A DNA stretch of 24,708 nt. Origin: Bacillota bacterium (GTDB lineage Bacteria; Bacillota; Clostridia; Christensenellales; UMGS416). This document shows positions 1-6,123 of the stretch, in pieces. The notes beneath the pieces were generated by a model that saw only the letters and a list, made by a program, of their open reading frames with translations, was not told where the DNA came from and did no database searches. The position numbers and the translations under genes were made by a program. The DNA is taken from NCBI GenBank assembly GCA_023410875.1, contig JAEYPH010000106.1, forward strand, positions 1 through 24,708, given 5' to 3'. Position 1 is the first letter of the stretch. Every line of letters begins with the position of its first letter.

Positions 1-348
1 TTTTTCTTCCCGGCAAATTCTATGTCGCTGAAGCTTGGCTGCCTATCCATCCCTTTATCCCTCGCTCATTCGATATCTCTATTATATCAAATCCTGGGTC
101 CGGGTGGATTAAATCAGTGGTTCCTTAGAGACATTCCAGACATCATCAAGACACCAGATTACATAGGAATTCACCCGACAAAAAACAGCATAGAGTTCAT
201 CAAGAGAAAAAGTGATTTAATCAATGTCGTTGTTAGGATAAAAATGACAGGGACACTGGCCTTTCGTACATTGCACCCATTAACTGAACAACAATTACAA
301 AGCTATCTGGCTTGCGGTTCTGTGAAAAAGTATAACAACAGCATTTGA
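1..348 (+). CDS. C-terminal part of PBECR-like phage nuclease domain (5' partial)
   Basis: The frame is open from the first base to a TGA at 346-348. The stretch IPDIIKTPDYIGIHP, then NSIEFIKRKSD and GTLAFRTLHPL, resembles the C-terminal part of PBECR (phage Barnase-EndoU-ColicinE5/D-RelE-like) nuclease domains as I recall them, which occur at the ends of phage head or cargo proteins. An ATG lies at 22 but has no ribosome binding site, so I treat the ORF as running in from outside the window. The first 35 codons look unlike the rest, and another frame (base 3 to the TAG at about 135-137) reads GKFYVAEAWLPIHP, which looks more protein-like. A frameshift near 100-135, or two overlapping genes, is therefore possible. 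The DNA is AT-richer than the region after 520. The family call is from memory of the motif pattern and is tentative. Confidence 0.4.
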   Translation, partial: FFFPANSMSLKLGCLSIPLSLAHSISLLYQILGPGGLNQWFLRDIPDIIKTPDYIGIHPTKNSIEFIKRKSDLINVVVRIKMTGTLAFRTLHPLTEQQLQSYLACGSVKKYNNSI

Positions 349-373
349 CACGAACTGCATAATATACTATACT
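345..373 (+). promoter_or_regulatory. Consensus sigma-A type promoter
   Basis: TTGACA at 345-350 and TATACT at 368-373 are separated by exactly 17 bp, close to the full consensus for the housekeeping sigma factor. The -35 box overlaps the stop codon of the preceding ORF. The predicted start is near 380. No ORF with a ribosome binding site follows before the terminator at 484-517, so the transcript appears to be non-coding. Confidence 0.75.
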
Positions 374-379
374 TCTGAT

Positions 380-517
380 TAGGATAGTAAAGACGAGTTA
401 ATTGAGGGCAGAACAGGCAGCTGCCACGCCCATTGGGTCTTAAAGAGATGTAGGAAGGCCAACCTACCGTTAACTCGTCTATCAGGAGGATTCCTTTGGG
501 AGTCCTCCTTTTGTTTT
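380..517 (+). ncRNA. Candidate small structured RNA, about 137 nt, family unknown
   Basis: Between a near-consensus promoter and an intrinsic terminator lies a sequence able to fold into a closed multi-branch structure. An 11-bp perfect stem joins 391-401 to 470-480. Inside it, GGGC at 406-409 can pair with GCCC at 428-431 and encloses the palindrome GGCAGCTGCC at 416-425. A second arm pairs GTAGG (450-454) with CCTAC (463-467) around an 8-nt loop that itself contains GGCC, a possible dimerisation or kissing contact. The transcript would end at the 11-bp terminator hairpin. It lies between the PBECR-like ORF and the 3' end of the convergent ImmA-like gene. I do not recognise it as 6S RNA, SRP RNA, tmRNA or a riboswitch class I know. 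Function is unknown; a regulatory or antisense role in the phage region is only inference. Confidence 0.55.
484..517 (+). terminator. Intrinsic terminator
   Basis: AGGAGGATTCC at 484-494 pairs with GGAGTCCTCCT at 499-509 (11 bp with one G-U pair), with a 4-nt loop and a following TTTTGTTTT tract on the plus strand. It ends the candidate RNA at 380-517. Confidence 0.8.
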
Positions 518-523
518 ATCTCT

Positions 524-1201
524 CTACCTCCCATACCTCTCCCAATCCACCTCCGTGACAAAGGGCAAATTCCTCTCCCAGATCACCTGCTCAAAATGCT
601 TCTCCACCAGCGCGTCCACGGCGGAGGGCGTCATGATGGAGCGTCGCAGCTGGGCGAAGCGGGCCTGGGCCGCCGGCAGGGAAAGGCCGCAGAAACCCTG
701 CAGCTGATCGGCGGAGGCGATGTCGCAGGCGCGAAGAAGCGCCGGGTGGGCCAGCAGCATGGCGGCGAAGTAGTCGGCCTCGCGCTCCAGGCGGCTGTAT
801 GACTCCTCGGGCAGACCCCCTAGGTCAAAACGGGCGCCATCGTGGTCTTTCAGATGCCCCAGCACCACATGGCCCATCTCGTGGGCCAGTGTCCAGCGCA
901 GGCGGCCCGGCACGCGCAGAGCATTGTCGCCGTCGTCGTAGAGCACAAGGCAGCGCCCGGTCTCCCGCTCGTAGAGGGTGCAGGCGTCCCGGCTGGCGAA
1001 AACGCCCGCAGCCTGCAGGCTGTGCCGAGCCAAATGCTGCTGCTCGTACTGCGAATAGGCCACCACGCGACAGCCGCCCATGTGTTGAAAAATGGCCCGC
1101 GGCATGACCGGCATGCGGCCGTCGGAATGCTCCACGAGCACCAGGCCCGCGGTGTCGCGGATCTCCCGATATCGCTTTGCGTCCAACGGGTTAGTTGTCA
1201 T
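524..1201 (-). CDS. ImmA/IrrE-family metallo-endopeptidase
   Basis: The 225-residue product has the zinc peptidase motif HEMGH at about residues 107-111 inside LAHEMGHVVLGH, and a downstream glutamate in READYFA (about residue 141) that should be the third metal ligand. In ICEBs1-type elements ImmA cleaves the repressor ImmR after DNA damage and so releases the element's genes; here it most likely cleaves the repressor encoded just upstream. The ATG at 1201 is chosen; a TTG at 1219 would add six residues. The ATG overlaps the repressor stop by 11 bp, so the two genes are translationally coupled and share a promoter. The gene ends just after the terminator of the convergent candidate RNA. The substrate is inferred from gene order. 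Confidence 0.88.
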   Translation of the reverse strand: MTTNPLDAKRYREIRDTAGLVLVEHSDGRMPVMPRAIFQHMGGCRVVAYSQYEQQHLARHSLQAAGVFASRDACTLYERETGRCLVLYDDGDNALRVPGRLRWTLAHEMGHVVLGHLKDHDGARFDLGGLPEESYSRLEREADYFAAMLLAHPALLRACDIASADQLQGFCGLSLPAAQARFAQLRRSIMTPSAVDALVEKHFEQVIWERNLPFVTEVDWERYGR

Positions 1202-1535
1202 CTTTGAAGTATTCCTCAAAGCTGGCCTTGAGGATCTTCATCATTCGGTCCTTCTCCACGGGGGTCATGGCCCGACGGGCGCGCTCGATCAGGCGGATGT
1301 CGGCGGCCTCCTGATCGCTATCCTGCAAATCCTGCTGTGCCGCAGCAGTGCCCTGCTGTAATAAATAATCCACGCTGACGCGGAACAGCGCCGCCAGAGC
1401 GATCAGCTTGTCGGTGTCGGGTTCGCTGCGGCCGGCTTCCCACATGGCCACGGCGGACCGGGACACACCCAGCCTGCCAGCCAGCGCCTCCTGACTCATG
1501 TTATCTCTTTTGCGCAACTCTTTGATCCGCTGCAT
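1191..1535 (-). CDS. XRE-family (ImmR/CI-like) repressor
   Basis: A 114-residue protein with an N-terminal Cro/C1 helix-turn-helix over about residues 4-60; MSQEALAGRLGVSRSAVAMW covers the HTH helices. A charged helical C-terminal part, about residues 65-114, should serve dimerisation and recognition by the peptidase. An AGGAGG site lies about 8 bp before the ATG. The promoter is at 1560-1588, with operator O1 filling its spacer, so the repressor should control its own expression. It is the first gene of a two-gene operon with the ImmA-like peptidase and faces a second HTH gene at 1679. This is the standard maintenance switch of Firmicutes prophages and ICEs. HTH identity is clear; the operator assignment is inferred from symmetry and position. 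Confidence 0.9.
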   Translation of the reverse strand: MQRIKELRKRDNMSQEALAGRLGVSRSAVAMWEAGRSEPDTDKLIALAALFRVSVDYLLQQGTAAAQQDLQDSDQEAADIRLIERARRAMTPVEKDRMMKILKASFEEYFKDDN

Positions 1536-1559
1536 GGCTCTTCCTCCTCTTACGAAGCC

Positions 1560-1588
1560 ATTATAACGTCAATTTACTTGACATGCAA
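1560..1588 (-). promoter_or_regulatory. Repressor promoter (minus strand)
   Basis: Read on the minus strand, TTGCAT (1583-1588) and a perfect TATAAT (1560-1565) are 17 bp apart. The spacer holds operator O1 at 1568-1582. The leader before the repressor ATG at 1535 is only about 18 nt. Confidence 0.65.
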
Positions 1589-1665
1589 CCGTATAAAAGA
1601 AAAATATAGTCAACTTTATTGACATCAAGCGCCGCCAGCTGTATGCTTATGTCAAAATTATTGAC
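1568..1665. promoter_or_regulatory. Three operators, GTCAA-N5-TTGAC, in the divergent control region
   Basis: Three palindromes with identical half sites lie at 1568-1582 (O1), 1609-1623 (O2) and 1651-1665 (O3). Their centres are 41 and 42 bp apart, about four helical turns, so bound dimers would sit on the same DNA face. O1 lies inside the minus-strand promoter spacer, the TTGAC half of O2 is the -35 box of the plus-strand promoter, and O3 covers its predicted start site. This is the layout expected of a CI/Cro-type switch. The two flanking HTH proteins have near-identical recognition helices (GVSRSAVAMWEAG and GVGRSTVAMWEAG), so both probably read these sites. Confidence 0.8.
1619..1647 (+). 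promoter_or_regulatory. Divergent early promoter (plus strand)
   Basis: TTGACA at 1619-1624 and TATGCT at 1642-1647 are 17 bp apart. The -35 box is the right half of operator O2, and the predicted start near 1654 is within O3, so repressor binding should block it. It drives the HTH gene at 1679 and probably the following phage regulatory genes. Confidence 0.65.
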
Positions 1666-1678
1666 GTTGGAGCGCATT

Positions 1679-2233
1679 ATGAAATTCAAAACGGCAAGAG
1701 TGTCAGCATCCTTGACGCAAGACATGGCAGCCATGGCGCTGGGCGTGGGGCGCTCTACGGTGGCCATGTGGGAGGCCGGGCGTGCCGTGCCCCGCGCCGA
1801 CAAGCTGCAGGCCATGGCCCGGCTGTATCGCTGCACGGTGGATGAACTACTGGAGCAGGATTTGCGGGATCGCAGCTATGCCGCGATAAGAGCAAATCCG
1901 GTCGTTTCCAAAGGTGTTACCCCGGACTGCGACAGTGTCGGCCTTGGACGACACGATAGCAGTCCGAGCGCTGCGCAAAGCGCAGCGAAGGGAAACGAGC
2001 TTCGCTGCGGAGCAGTGTTACCCCCGGCTTGCGACAACGTCGGCTCTGCCCAGGTTGCAGGGGCGAGCAGTGCCCGAAGGGCACGACCAGCCGATGTGAG
2101 AGCAAGCCGAGAGCTGCGCTCGCGCAGCGGAGGGGCGATAGATGTTAACCCAACCCAAGTTACAACGGCTTTGCCGGTCGCCACCTCAAGCGGCGATAAG
2201 CCTCAGTTTCACCCGGGGAGCAAGCAGCCATGA
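1679..2233 (+). CDS. Cro-like HTH protein with a repeat-derived C-terminal tail
   Basis: ATG at 1679 follows GGAG at 1669-1672. Residues about 10-62 form an XRE helix-turn-helix (GVGRSTVAMWEAG, then AMARLYRCTVDELLEQ). The protein should end around residue 75, as Cro-like proteins do, but the frame stays open for roughly 110 more codons of low-complexity sequence. That tail is encoded by the hairpin-repeat array at 1913-2190. The stop TGA overlaps the ATG of the next gene (ATGA at 2230-2233), so coupling to that gene depends on reading through the array. Divergent transcription from the repressor and a matching recognition helix point to a Cro-type or antirepressor role. Whether the tail is made and tolerated as protein is not known. 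Confidence 0.75.
   Translation: MKFKTARVSASLTQDMAAMALGVGRSTVAMWEAGRAVPRADKLQAMARLYRCTVDELLEQDLRDRSYAAIRANPVVSKGVTPDCDSVGLGRHDSSPSAAQSAAKGNELRCGAVLPPACDNVGSAQVAGASSARRARPADVRASRELRSRSGGAIDVNPTQVTTALPVATSSGDKPQFHPGSKQP
1913..2190 (+). repeat. Array of large hairpin repeats inside an ORF (family A-like)
   Basis: Two related units begin GTGTTACCCCGG at 1913 and GTGTTACCCCCGG at 2016, about 103 nt apart. Unit 1: CGGACTGC (1923-1930) pairs with GCAGTCCG (1959-1966), with an inner GTGTCG/CGACAC stem, then an 8-bp hairpin CGCTGCGC-AAA-GCGCAGCG at 1969-1987. Its 3' arm can instead pair over 10 bp with CTTCGCTGCG at 2000-2009. Unit 2: CGGCTTGC (2025-2032) pairs with GCAAGCCG (2102-2109), with inner stems GTCGGCT/AGCCGAT and GTGCCC/GGGCAC, then GCTGCGC/GCGCAGC at 2113-2128. 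A third, degenerate unit, TTGCCGGTCGCC, starts near 2171. Stems differ in sequence but keep the same positions, so structure rather than sequence is preserved. Confidence 0.75.
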
Positions 2234-2436
2234 GCAACGGATGCTGCAAGGACTGCGCCGCCCGAACCTTGGGCTGCCGCGCGGAATGCCCTTCATGGGC
2301 GAACCACGAACGACAAAAAGCCGCAAAGTATGAGGCCAACGCCCGGCGCTGCACCCAAAACGCCGACATCAGCGAGAGCATTCTGCGGCACCAGCGCGCA
2401 AGGGGCACCCGCGGCAGGATGAAAGCGGCGAGATGA
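2230..2436 (+). CDS. Small cysteine-rich phage protein
   Basis: A 68-residue basic protein with two Cys pairs near the N terminus (CCKDC, then CRAEC, about residues 5-20), followed by a charged helix rich in Lys, Arg and Ala. Short proteins with this Cys spacing are common in Firmicutes phage regulatory regions, but I know of no assigned function; metal binding is inferred from the cysteines. The ATG at 2230 overlaps the stop of the HTH gene, so the two are coupled. A GGGGAG sequence lies about 10 bp upstream. Confidence 0.7.
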   Translation: MSNGCCKDCAARTLGCRAECPSWANHERQKAAKYEANARRCTQNADISESILRHQRARGTRGRMKAAR

Positions 2437-2499
2437 CCGGACGCACCGAAACGGAAGGCAGACCCACCACAAGAATACAGAAGATCACGGAGAAACAGC

Positions 2500-3042
2500 A
2501 TGAACACTCGAAGGACAAGAGAAGAAGCGGAGCGCCTGTTCCACGATAACCAGGGGCTTGTGGGCTTTTTCTTCCAGAAATACCGCGGGCTTGCGGCCTT
2601 CACTGACTACACCAGCGACGACGTGATGCAGGAGATCCGCCTTTCGATGTGGCAGGCAGCGTTGGACTATGACCAGGAGAAGGGCGCGGCGTTTTCCACC
2701 TTCGCCGGGCGCATCATCCTGAATGGGCTGCGTGCCATCCACCGCAGCCGGCGCTGCCCCAAGCGCAACGCCGGTTGCCTTGTGCCGCTGGACGCGCCGC
2801 TGACGCCCCAGGGCGAGACGCTGCTGGTGGACTTGCTGGTGTCCGCCGAGGATGTGGAGGGACGATGCTGCACCGCCGCAGATTTCGCCGCCCACCGCAG
2901 GCAACTGCCGCCCCAGGCGCAAAGGGCGGTGGATCTGCGGCTGATGGGATGCGCGCAGTCCGAGATTGCCCGGCGGATCGGGTGCAGCCAGGCGCAAGTG
3001 TCGCGGTATTTGAAGAAGGCCGGGGCGTTTGCAAGGGAGTAG
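2500..3042 (+). CDS. Sigma-70 family RNA polymerase sigma factor-like protein
   Basis: A 180-residue protein with a sigma region 2 pattern at about residues 15-85 (LVGFFFQKYRG, then DDVMQEIRLSMWQ and FSTFAGRIILNGLRAIHR) and a region 4 helix-turn-helix at about 134-176 (QRAVDLRLMGCAQSEIARRI, then QVSRYLKKA). There is no ECF anti-sigma partner next to it. GGAG lies about 8 bp before the ATG. It sits between the early HTH genes and the RinA-like activator, so it may direct polymerase to phage middle or late promoters. That role is inferred from position only. A hairpin-rich gap follows the TAG stop. Confidence 0.82.
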   Translation: MNTRRTREEAERLFHDNQGLVGFFFQKYRGLAAFTDYTSDDVMQEIRLSMWQAALDYDQEKGAAFSTFAGRIILNGLRAIHRSRRCPKRNAGCLVPLDAPLTPQGETLLVDLLVSAEDVEGRCCTAADFAAHRRQLPPQAQRAVDLRLMGCAQSEIARRIGCSQAQVSRYLKKAGAFARE

Positions 3043-3081
3043 GGCAAGGAAGACGAAAAGCAGCCGCAAGAGCCCTCTCTC

Positions 3082-3110
3082 CACCCCCTCTCCCGTCACC
3101 GGGCGAGGGG
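3082..3110 (+). repeat. GC-rich palindrome
   Basis: CCCCTC (3085-3090) pairs with GAGGGG (3105-3110) around an inner CCCG/CGGG stem. It follows the sigma-like gene and resembles the palindrome at 10863-10883; both are preceded by pyrimidine-rich CCCTC repeats. It has no T tract, so I do not call a terminator. Confidence 0.5.
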
Positions 3111-3177
3111 AAACATGATCAGATTGCACCGGATAGTGGTCCCACTCCAAGTATATCGCGTTACCGCATATAAAGAA

Positions 3178-3240
3178 TGGAGCCGAAGGGTTCCAAAGGG
3201 CGACCGGAAAGCCCTTTGGTCGCGCCCGGCGGCGCGAAGT
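3178..3240 (+). repeat. Dispersed two-hairpin repeat, family B copy 1
   Basis: CCAAAGGGC (3193-3201) pairs with GCCCTTTGG (3211-3219), followed directly by TCGCGCC (3220-3226) pairing with GGCGCGA (3231-3237). Near-identical copies lie at 14325-14392 and, degraded, at 10970-11025. All three start with a GAAGG(G)TTCC motif. It lies between the sigma-like and AbrB-like genes. Confidence 0.8.
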
Positions 3241-3275
3241 CTCCAAGCAATGCCGCAAGTACAAAGGAGGCCCCC

Positions 3276-3461
3276 ATGACCTACCACGAACAAGCCATCT
3301 TCCAGGACACATTGAACACCCATGGCCAGGTGCTTCTGCCAAAGGGGCTGCGGCGCGTGCTGGAGCTGCACCCCGGCGACCGCGTGCAGATTACAGCCGA
3401 TAGCGCAACGCAGACCATCAACATCCAAAAGATTGAAAACGGCAAAGGCCACGCCGGATGA
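3276..3461 (+). CDS. AbrB/SpoVT-type DNA-binding protein
   Basis: A 61-residue protein with a swapped-hairpin AbrB pattern over residues about 15-52: GQVLLPKGLRRVLELHPGD, then VQITADSATQTINIQK. Such proteins bind DNA as dimers and act as transition-state or antitoxin-type regulators. AAAGGAGG at 3263-3270 fixes the ATG at 3276. No toxin partner follows, so a phage transcription factor is more likely than an antitoxin. Confidence 0.8.
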   Translation: MTYHEQAIFQDTLNTHGQVLLPKGLRRVLELHPGDRVQITADSATQTINIQKIENGKGHAG

Positions 3462-3506
3462 ACGTGCCGGTAGGCTGTGCAGTGCGCGTTCCTTGCAACG
3501 AGCGCG

Positions 3507-3716
3507 TCAGGGTGTCAGCAGCGGCTCAACGGCCACTGACAGAACCGCCAGGCCGATCATGACCCAGCCTGTGATGGCGGCAGCCTTGGGGGTCATGACC
3601 GGCATCAAGGAACCATTGCTCTTGTACTGGGCCATGCTGCGGGACGTGACGATCAACGTGACGCCGAGAATGGCCAAGCCCGCGCCGCCAAGGATCAAAA
3701 TCTTTGAAAGAAGCAT
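3507..3716 (-). CDS. Small two-helix membrane protein, unknown function
   Basis: A 69-residue protein with two predicted membrane helices, LLSKILILGGAGLAILGVTL near the N terminus and AAAITGWVMIGLAVLSVAV near the C terminus, joined by a short polar loop. GGAGGTG about 6 bp before the ATG at 3716 supports the start. It is the only minus-strand gene between the sigma-like and RinA-like genes and so needs its own promoter. Superinfection exclusion or a small toxin are possible jobs, but nothing in the sequence decides between them. Confidence 0.6.
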   Translation of the reverse strand: MLLSKILILGGAGLAILGVTLIVTSRSMAQYKSNGSLMPVMTPKAAAITGWVMIGLAVLSVAVEPLLTP

Positions 3717-3814
3717 GGGAGCACCTCCGCTGCCAAGAGCATAAAGGCTGGGCACAGGGGATGTCAACGGAGGCGGCGAAGTTGACGCGATCCATCACAA
3801 AGGAGAGAATCGGT

Positions 3815-4303
3815 ATGTCAGACCGCAACATCCTGTCCGACCTGAAAGACATTCGCAGCCGCCGCCAGGAAATCGAGCTGCTGCGCGACCGACTGGCCCA
3901 CCTTCAGGCCGCAGCCAGCGGCAGCCGCGCCCCTTTGCGCCACGGCAGCGGTGGCACCGCAGAGCGCGACCATGTGGGGGCTCTCGTGGCTCAGATGGAG
4001 GAAGTGCAGGACCGGCTGCTGGCACGCATCGTGGCCGCCGAGTGCCTCATACTGGACCTGGAGGAGCTGGTGGACCGGCTGCCCGGCCCCCAGCGCCAGG
4101 TGATCCGGCTGCGGTATTTCGAGGGGTATAGCTGGAAGGAGGTCGCGAAGGTGACGCACTACAGCGAGAGGCGGTGTTTACAGGTGCAGGAGGAGGCCCT
4201 GCAGGCATTGCGGGAAGCGTCGGCACAGCCGATGCGAGAAGCAATGCCGGTCGCCGCTGAAAGCGGCGAGCATCGCCACGGAGTGGCGAAAGATGTTGTG
4301 TAG
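3815..4303 (+). CDS. RinA/ArpU-like phage late transcription activator
   Basis: A 162-residue protein: an N-terminal coiled coil (about residues 1-95, LSDLKDIRSRRQEIELLRDR onward) and a sigma region 4-like helix-turn-helix at about 98-140 (LPGPQRQVIRLRYFEGYSWK, then VAKVTHYSERRC). Proteins of this type switch on phage late genes and normally sit just before the small terminase. AAGGAGAG about 8 bp before the ATG at 3815 fixes the start. The last 22 or so codons (MPVAAESGEHRHGVAKDVV) are made from the family A hairpin element at 4204-4297, so the original C terminus was probably replaced. The expected next gene, the terminase, is displaced to 12743 by the cargo region. Confidence 0.8.
   Translation: MSDRNILSDLKDIRSRRQEIELLRDRLAHLQAAASGSRAPLRHGSGGTAERDHVGALVAQMEEVQDRLLARIVAAECLILDLEELVDRLPGPQRQVIRLRYFEGYSWKEVAKVTHYSERRCLQVQEEALQALREASAQPMREAMPVAAESGEHRHGVAKDVV
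4204..4297 (+). repeat. Three-hairpin repeat, family A copy 1
   Basis: Hairpin 1: GGCATTGC (4204-4211) pairs with GCAATGCC (4241-4248) around a 7-bp inner stem CGTCGGC/GCCGATG. Hairpin 2: TCGCCGC-TGAAA-GCGGCGA (4251-4269). Hairpin 3: TCGCCAC-GGA-GTGGCGA (4273-4289). It ends AAAGATGTTG. The copies at 13131-13293 have the same order of hairpins with different stem sequences. It supplies the 3' end of the RinA-like gene. Confidence 0.85.
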
Positions 4304-4506
4304 ACCTTTGTGGCAGCGTTGATGGGCAAAGGAGGAGGGACCCGGTCAATCTTGAAACTTCACCAAACTCGACTGCCGGATGACGCACGATTGCCGATGG
4401 AGGATAAAACAGCTCAACGAAAAGACGACGGGGTGGAAAGGATGCGCCCATTGCACTTTCATAGTATAATGTCTATTGCTTTGCAATAAAACGAAATGAG
4501 ATTGGA
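4304..4506 (+). other. Intergenic gap with orphan ribosome binding site
   Basis: A strong AAAGGAGGAGG at 4328-4338 is followed by no ATG or GTG at a usable distance; the nearest candidate is a TTG at about 4352 with a short frame. This looks like the start region of a lost gene. TATAAT at 4465-4470 has TAG in front of it but no convincing -35 box; it may still serve the repeat-protein gene at 4507. Confidence 0.4.
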
Positions 4507-6123
4507 TTGGGCGACACGCGAACGGACCGGGAGAAGGAACGGGCCTATGCCATAAGCCTTGAAAAACTGCTAGCCGGGCAGGACGAACAGGGTGCAGCGG
4601 ACACACTTGGCAAGCTGGAAGTGGTATACGGCAGATGCGCGGACGACGCGCAGATTGCGCTGGCCTATGCCCATGGACTTGTGCGCCTGTGCGCAAAGCA
4701 GGAGGACTGGGCTGTGCCCGCCACTGTCGGCAAGCTGCAGGGGGTATGCGCCAGCTTCCCCAACGACCTTCGTTTCGCTTTGCGATATGCCAAGGGCTTG
4801 GCAAACCTGTTATACGTGCAAGAGGAAGCCGATGCCGGCGACACATTGGAGAACCTGGAGAGAGTCTATCATGGGTTTTCACAAGATGCTCGCATCGCTT
4901 GGGAATATGCCAGAGGCCTTGTGAACCGATCCAGAAAACAACAGGAACAACGCGTGCAAGACAGCATCGACAAGCTGACCGATGTATACGACAGATTCCA
5001 AGACGATCCACGGATGGCATGGATGTATGCGCTGGGCCTGGTGAACCTGTCCGCCACGCAGGATGAGCAGGGAACAGCCGCTACCGTCGCCAAGCTGGAA
5101 GAATTGTACCGCAGATATCAAGACGACCCCCATGTCGCGTCCGCATATGCCAAGGGCCTTATGAATCTGTGTATCGACCAAGATCGCCGGGGCACCGCCG
5201 ATACGGTCATCAAACTCGAAGAGCTATACGCCAAATTCCCGGATGACCCGCAGGTCGCTTTGCAATACGCCATGAGCCTTGTGAACCTGTCGGGCCGACA
5301 AATCGGCCCCGACAAAGCAGGTACAGTGGACAGGCTGGAAGGGCTATATGGAAGATTTCCGGACGACCCTCAGTTCGCTGTGGAATATGCCATGGGTCTG
5401 ATGAACCTTTCACACCGCCAGGATGGGCTGGACGCGGCCAGAACAATTGCCAAGCTGCACGGGCTATACGAAAGATTCATGGATGATCCCCAAATTACAA
5501 GGAGGTATGCCAGAATCCTTGTGAACCTGGCTTACGTACAGGATGTCCATTGGATACCTGACACCGTGGAAAAGCTGGAGAAGGTTTACGGCAGGTTTGC
5601 GGATGACCCCGAAATCGCCCTGCAGTATGCCTGCGGGCTTGAGGAACTCTCCGCCAAGCAGGAGGGGAAAGGCCTGGCGGCCACGATCTCCAGACTCAGG
5701 AGCGTATACGTCCGCTTCATGGGCGACCAGCAGATCGCCTTGGAATATGCCAGGAGCCTTGCGAACCTGACTGCTCAGCAGGATGAAGCAGGCGTGGCCG
5801 CTACAACCGTCAAGCTTAGACGGGTATATGAGCGGTTTCCGCACGACCCTCAGATCGCTTTGCAATATGTCAAGGGCCTTGTGAACCAGCTATACAGTTG
5901 GGAGAAGCCCATAGCCGACGGCACCGTGGAAAAGTTGGAGGATGTATATGCGCGGTATACGGATGACCCTTATATTGTATTGGCCTATGCCATGGGTCTG
6001 GTAAACCTTTGCATTGTTGAAAATGAACAGGGCACGGCGGATTCCGTGGCCAAACTGGAAAGGCTTTATGACCGGTTCCAGGACAATCCAGATATCGCTC
6101 TGGAATATGCCAAGGGCCTTTAG
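4507..6123 (+). CDS. Protein of sixteen 40-residue alpha-helical repeats, upstream part
   Basis: The sequence is a run of units of exactly 40 residues (120 nt) without a single insertion or deletion. A consensus unit reads YAKGLVNLSxxQDEQGTADT, then VxKLExLYxRFxDDPQIAL. The pattern suggests two helices per unit, like TPR or Sel1 solenoids, but the period differs from their 34 and 36 residues. Such solenoids bind proteins. There is no signal peptide or catalytic motif. The frame starts at TTG 4507; no ATG is available upstream in frame and the ribosome binding site (GAG at 4498) is weak, so the true start is uncertain. Thirteen units and the head of the fourteenth precede a TAG at 6121-6123, after which the same frame continues with the same repeats. 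Partner and function unknown. Confidence 0.7.
   Translation: MGDTRTDREKERAYAISLEKLLAGQDEQGAADTLGKLEVVYGRCADDAQIALAYAHGLVRLCAKQEDWAVPATVGKLQGVCASFPNDLRFALRYAKGLANLLYVQEEADAGDTLENLERVYHGFSQDARIAWEYARGLVNRSRKQQEQRVQDSIDKLTDVYDRFQDDPRMAWMYALGLVNLSATQDEQGTAATVAKLEELYRRYQDDPHVASAYAKGLMNLCIDQDRRGTADTVIKLEELYAKFPDDPQVALQYAMSLVNLSGRQIGPDKAGTVDRLEGLYGRFPDDPQFAVEYAMGLMNLSHRQDGLDAARTIAKLHGLYERFMDDPQITRRYARILVNLAYVQDVHWIPDTVEKLEKVYGRFADDPEIALQYACGLEELSAKQEGKGLAATISRLRSVYVRFMGDQQIALEYARSLANLTAQQDEAGVAATTVKLRRVYERFPHDPQIALQYVKGLVNQLYSWEKPIADGTVEKLEDVYARYTDDPYIVLAYAMGLVNLCIVENEQGTADSVAKLERLYDRFQDNPDIALEYAKGL

Noticed and set aside
2485..3342. Minus-strand ORF of 285 codons opposite the sigma-like gene
   Set aside because: Covers repeat and intergenic sequence as well as the antisense of a clear sigma-like domain protein.
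6121..6123. TAG reassigned to an amino acid in this genome
   Set aside because: TAG ends several clear genes here: the sigma-like (3042), RinA-like (4303), TetR (11620), TerS-like (13123) and short tail chaperone (14835) genes.
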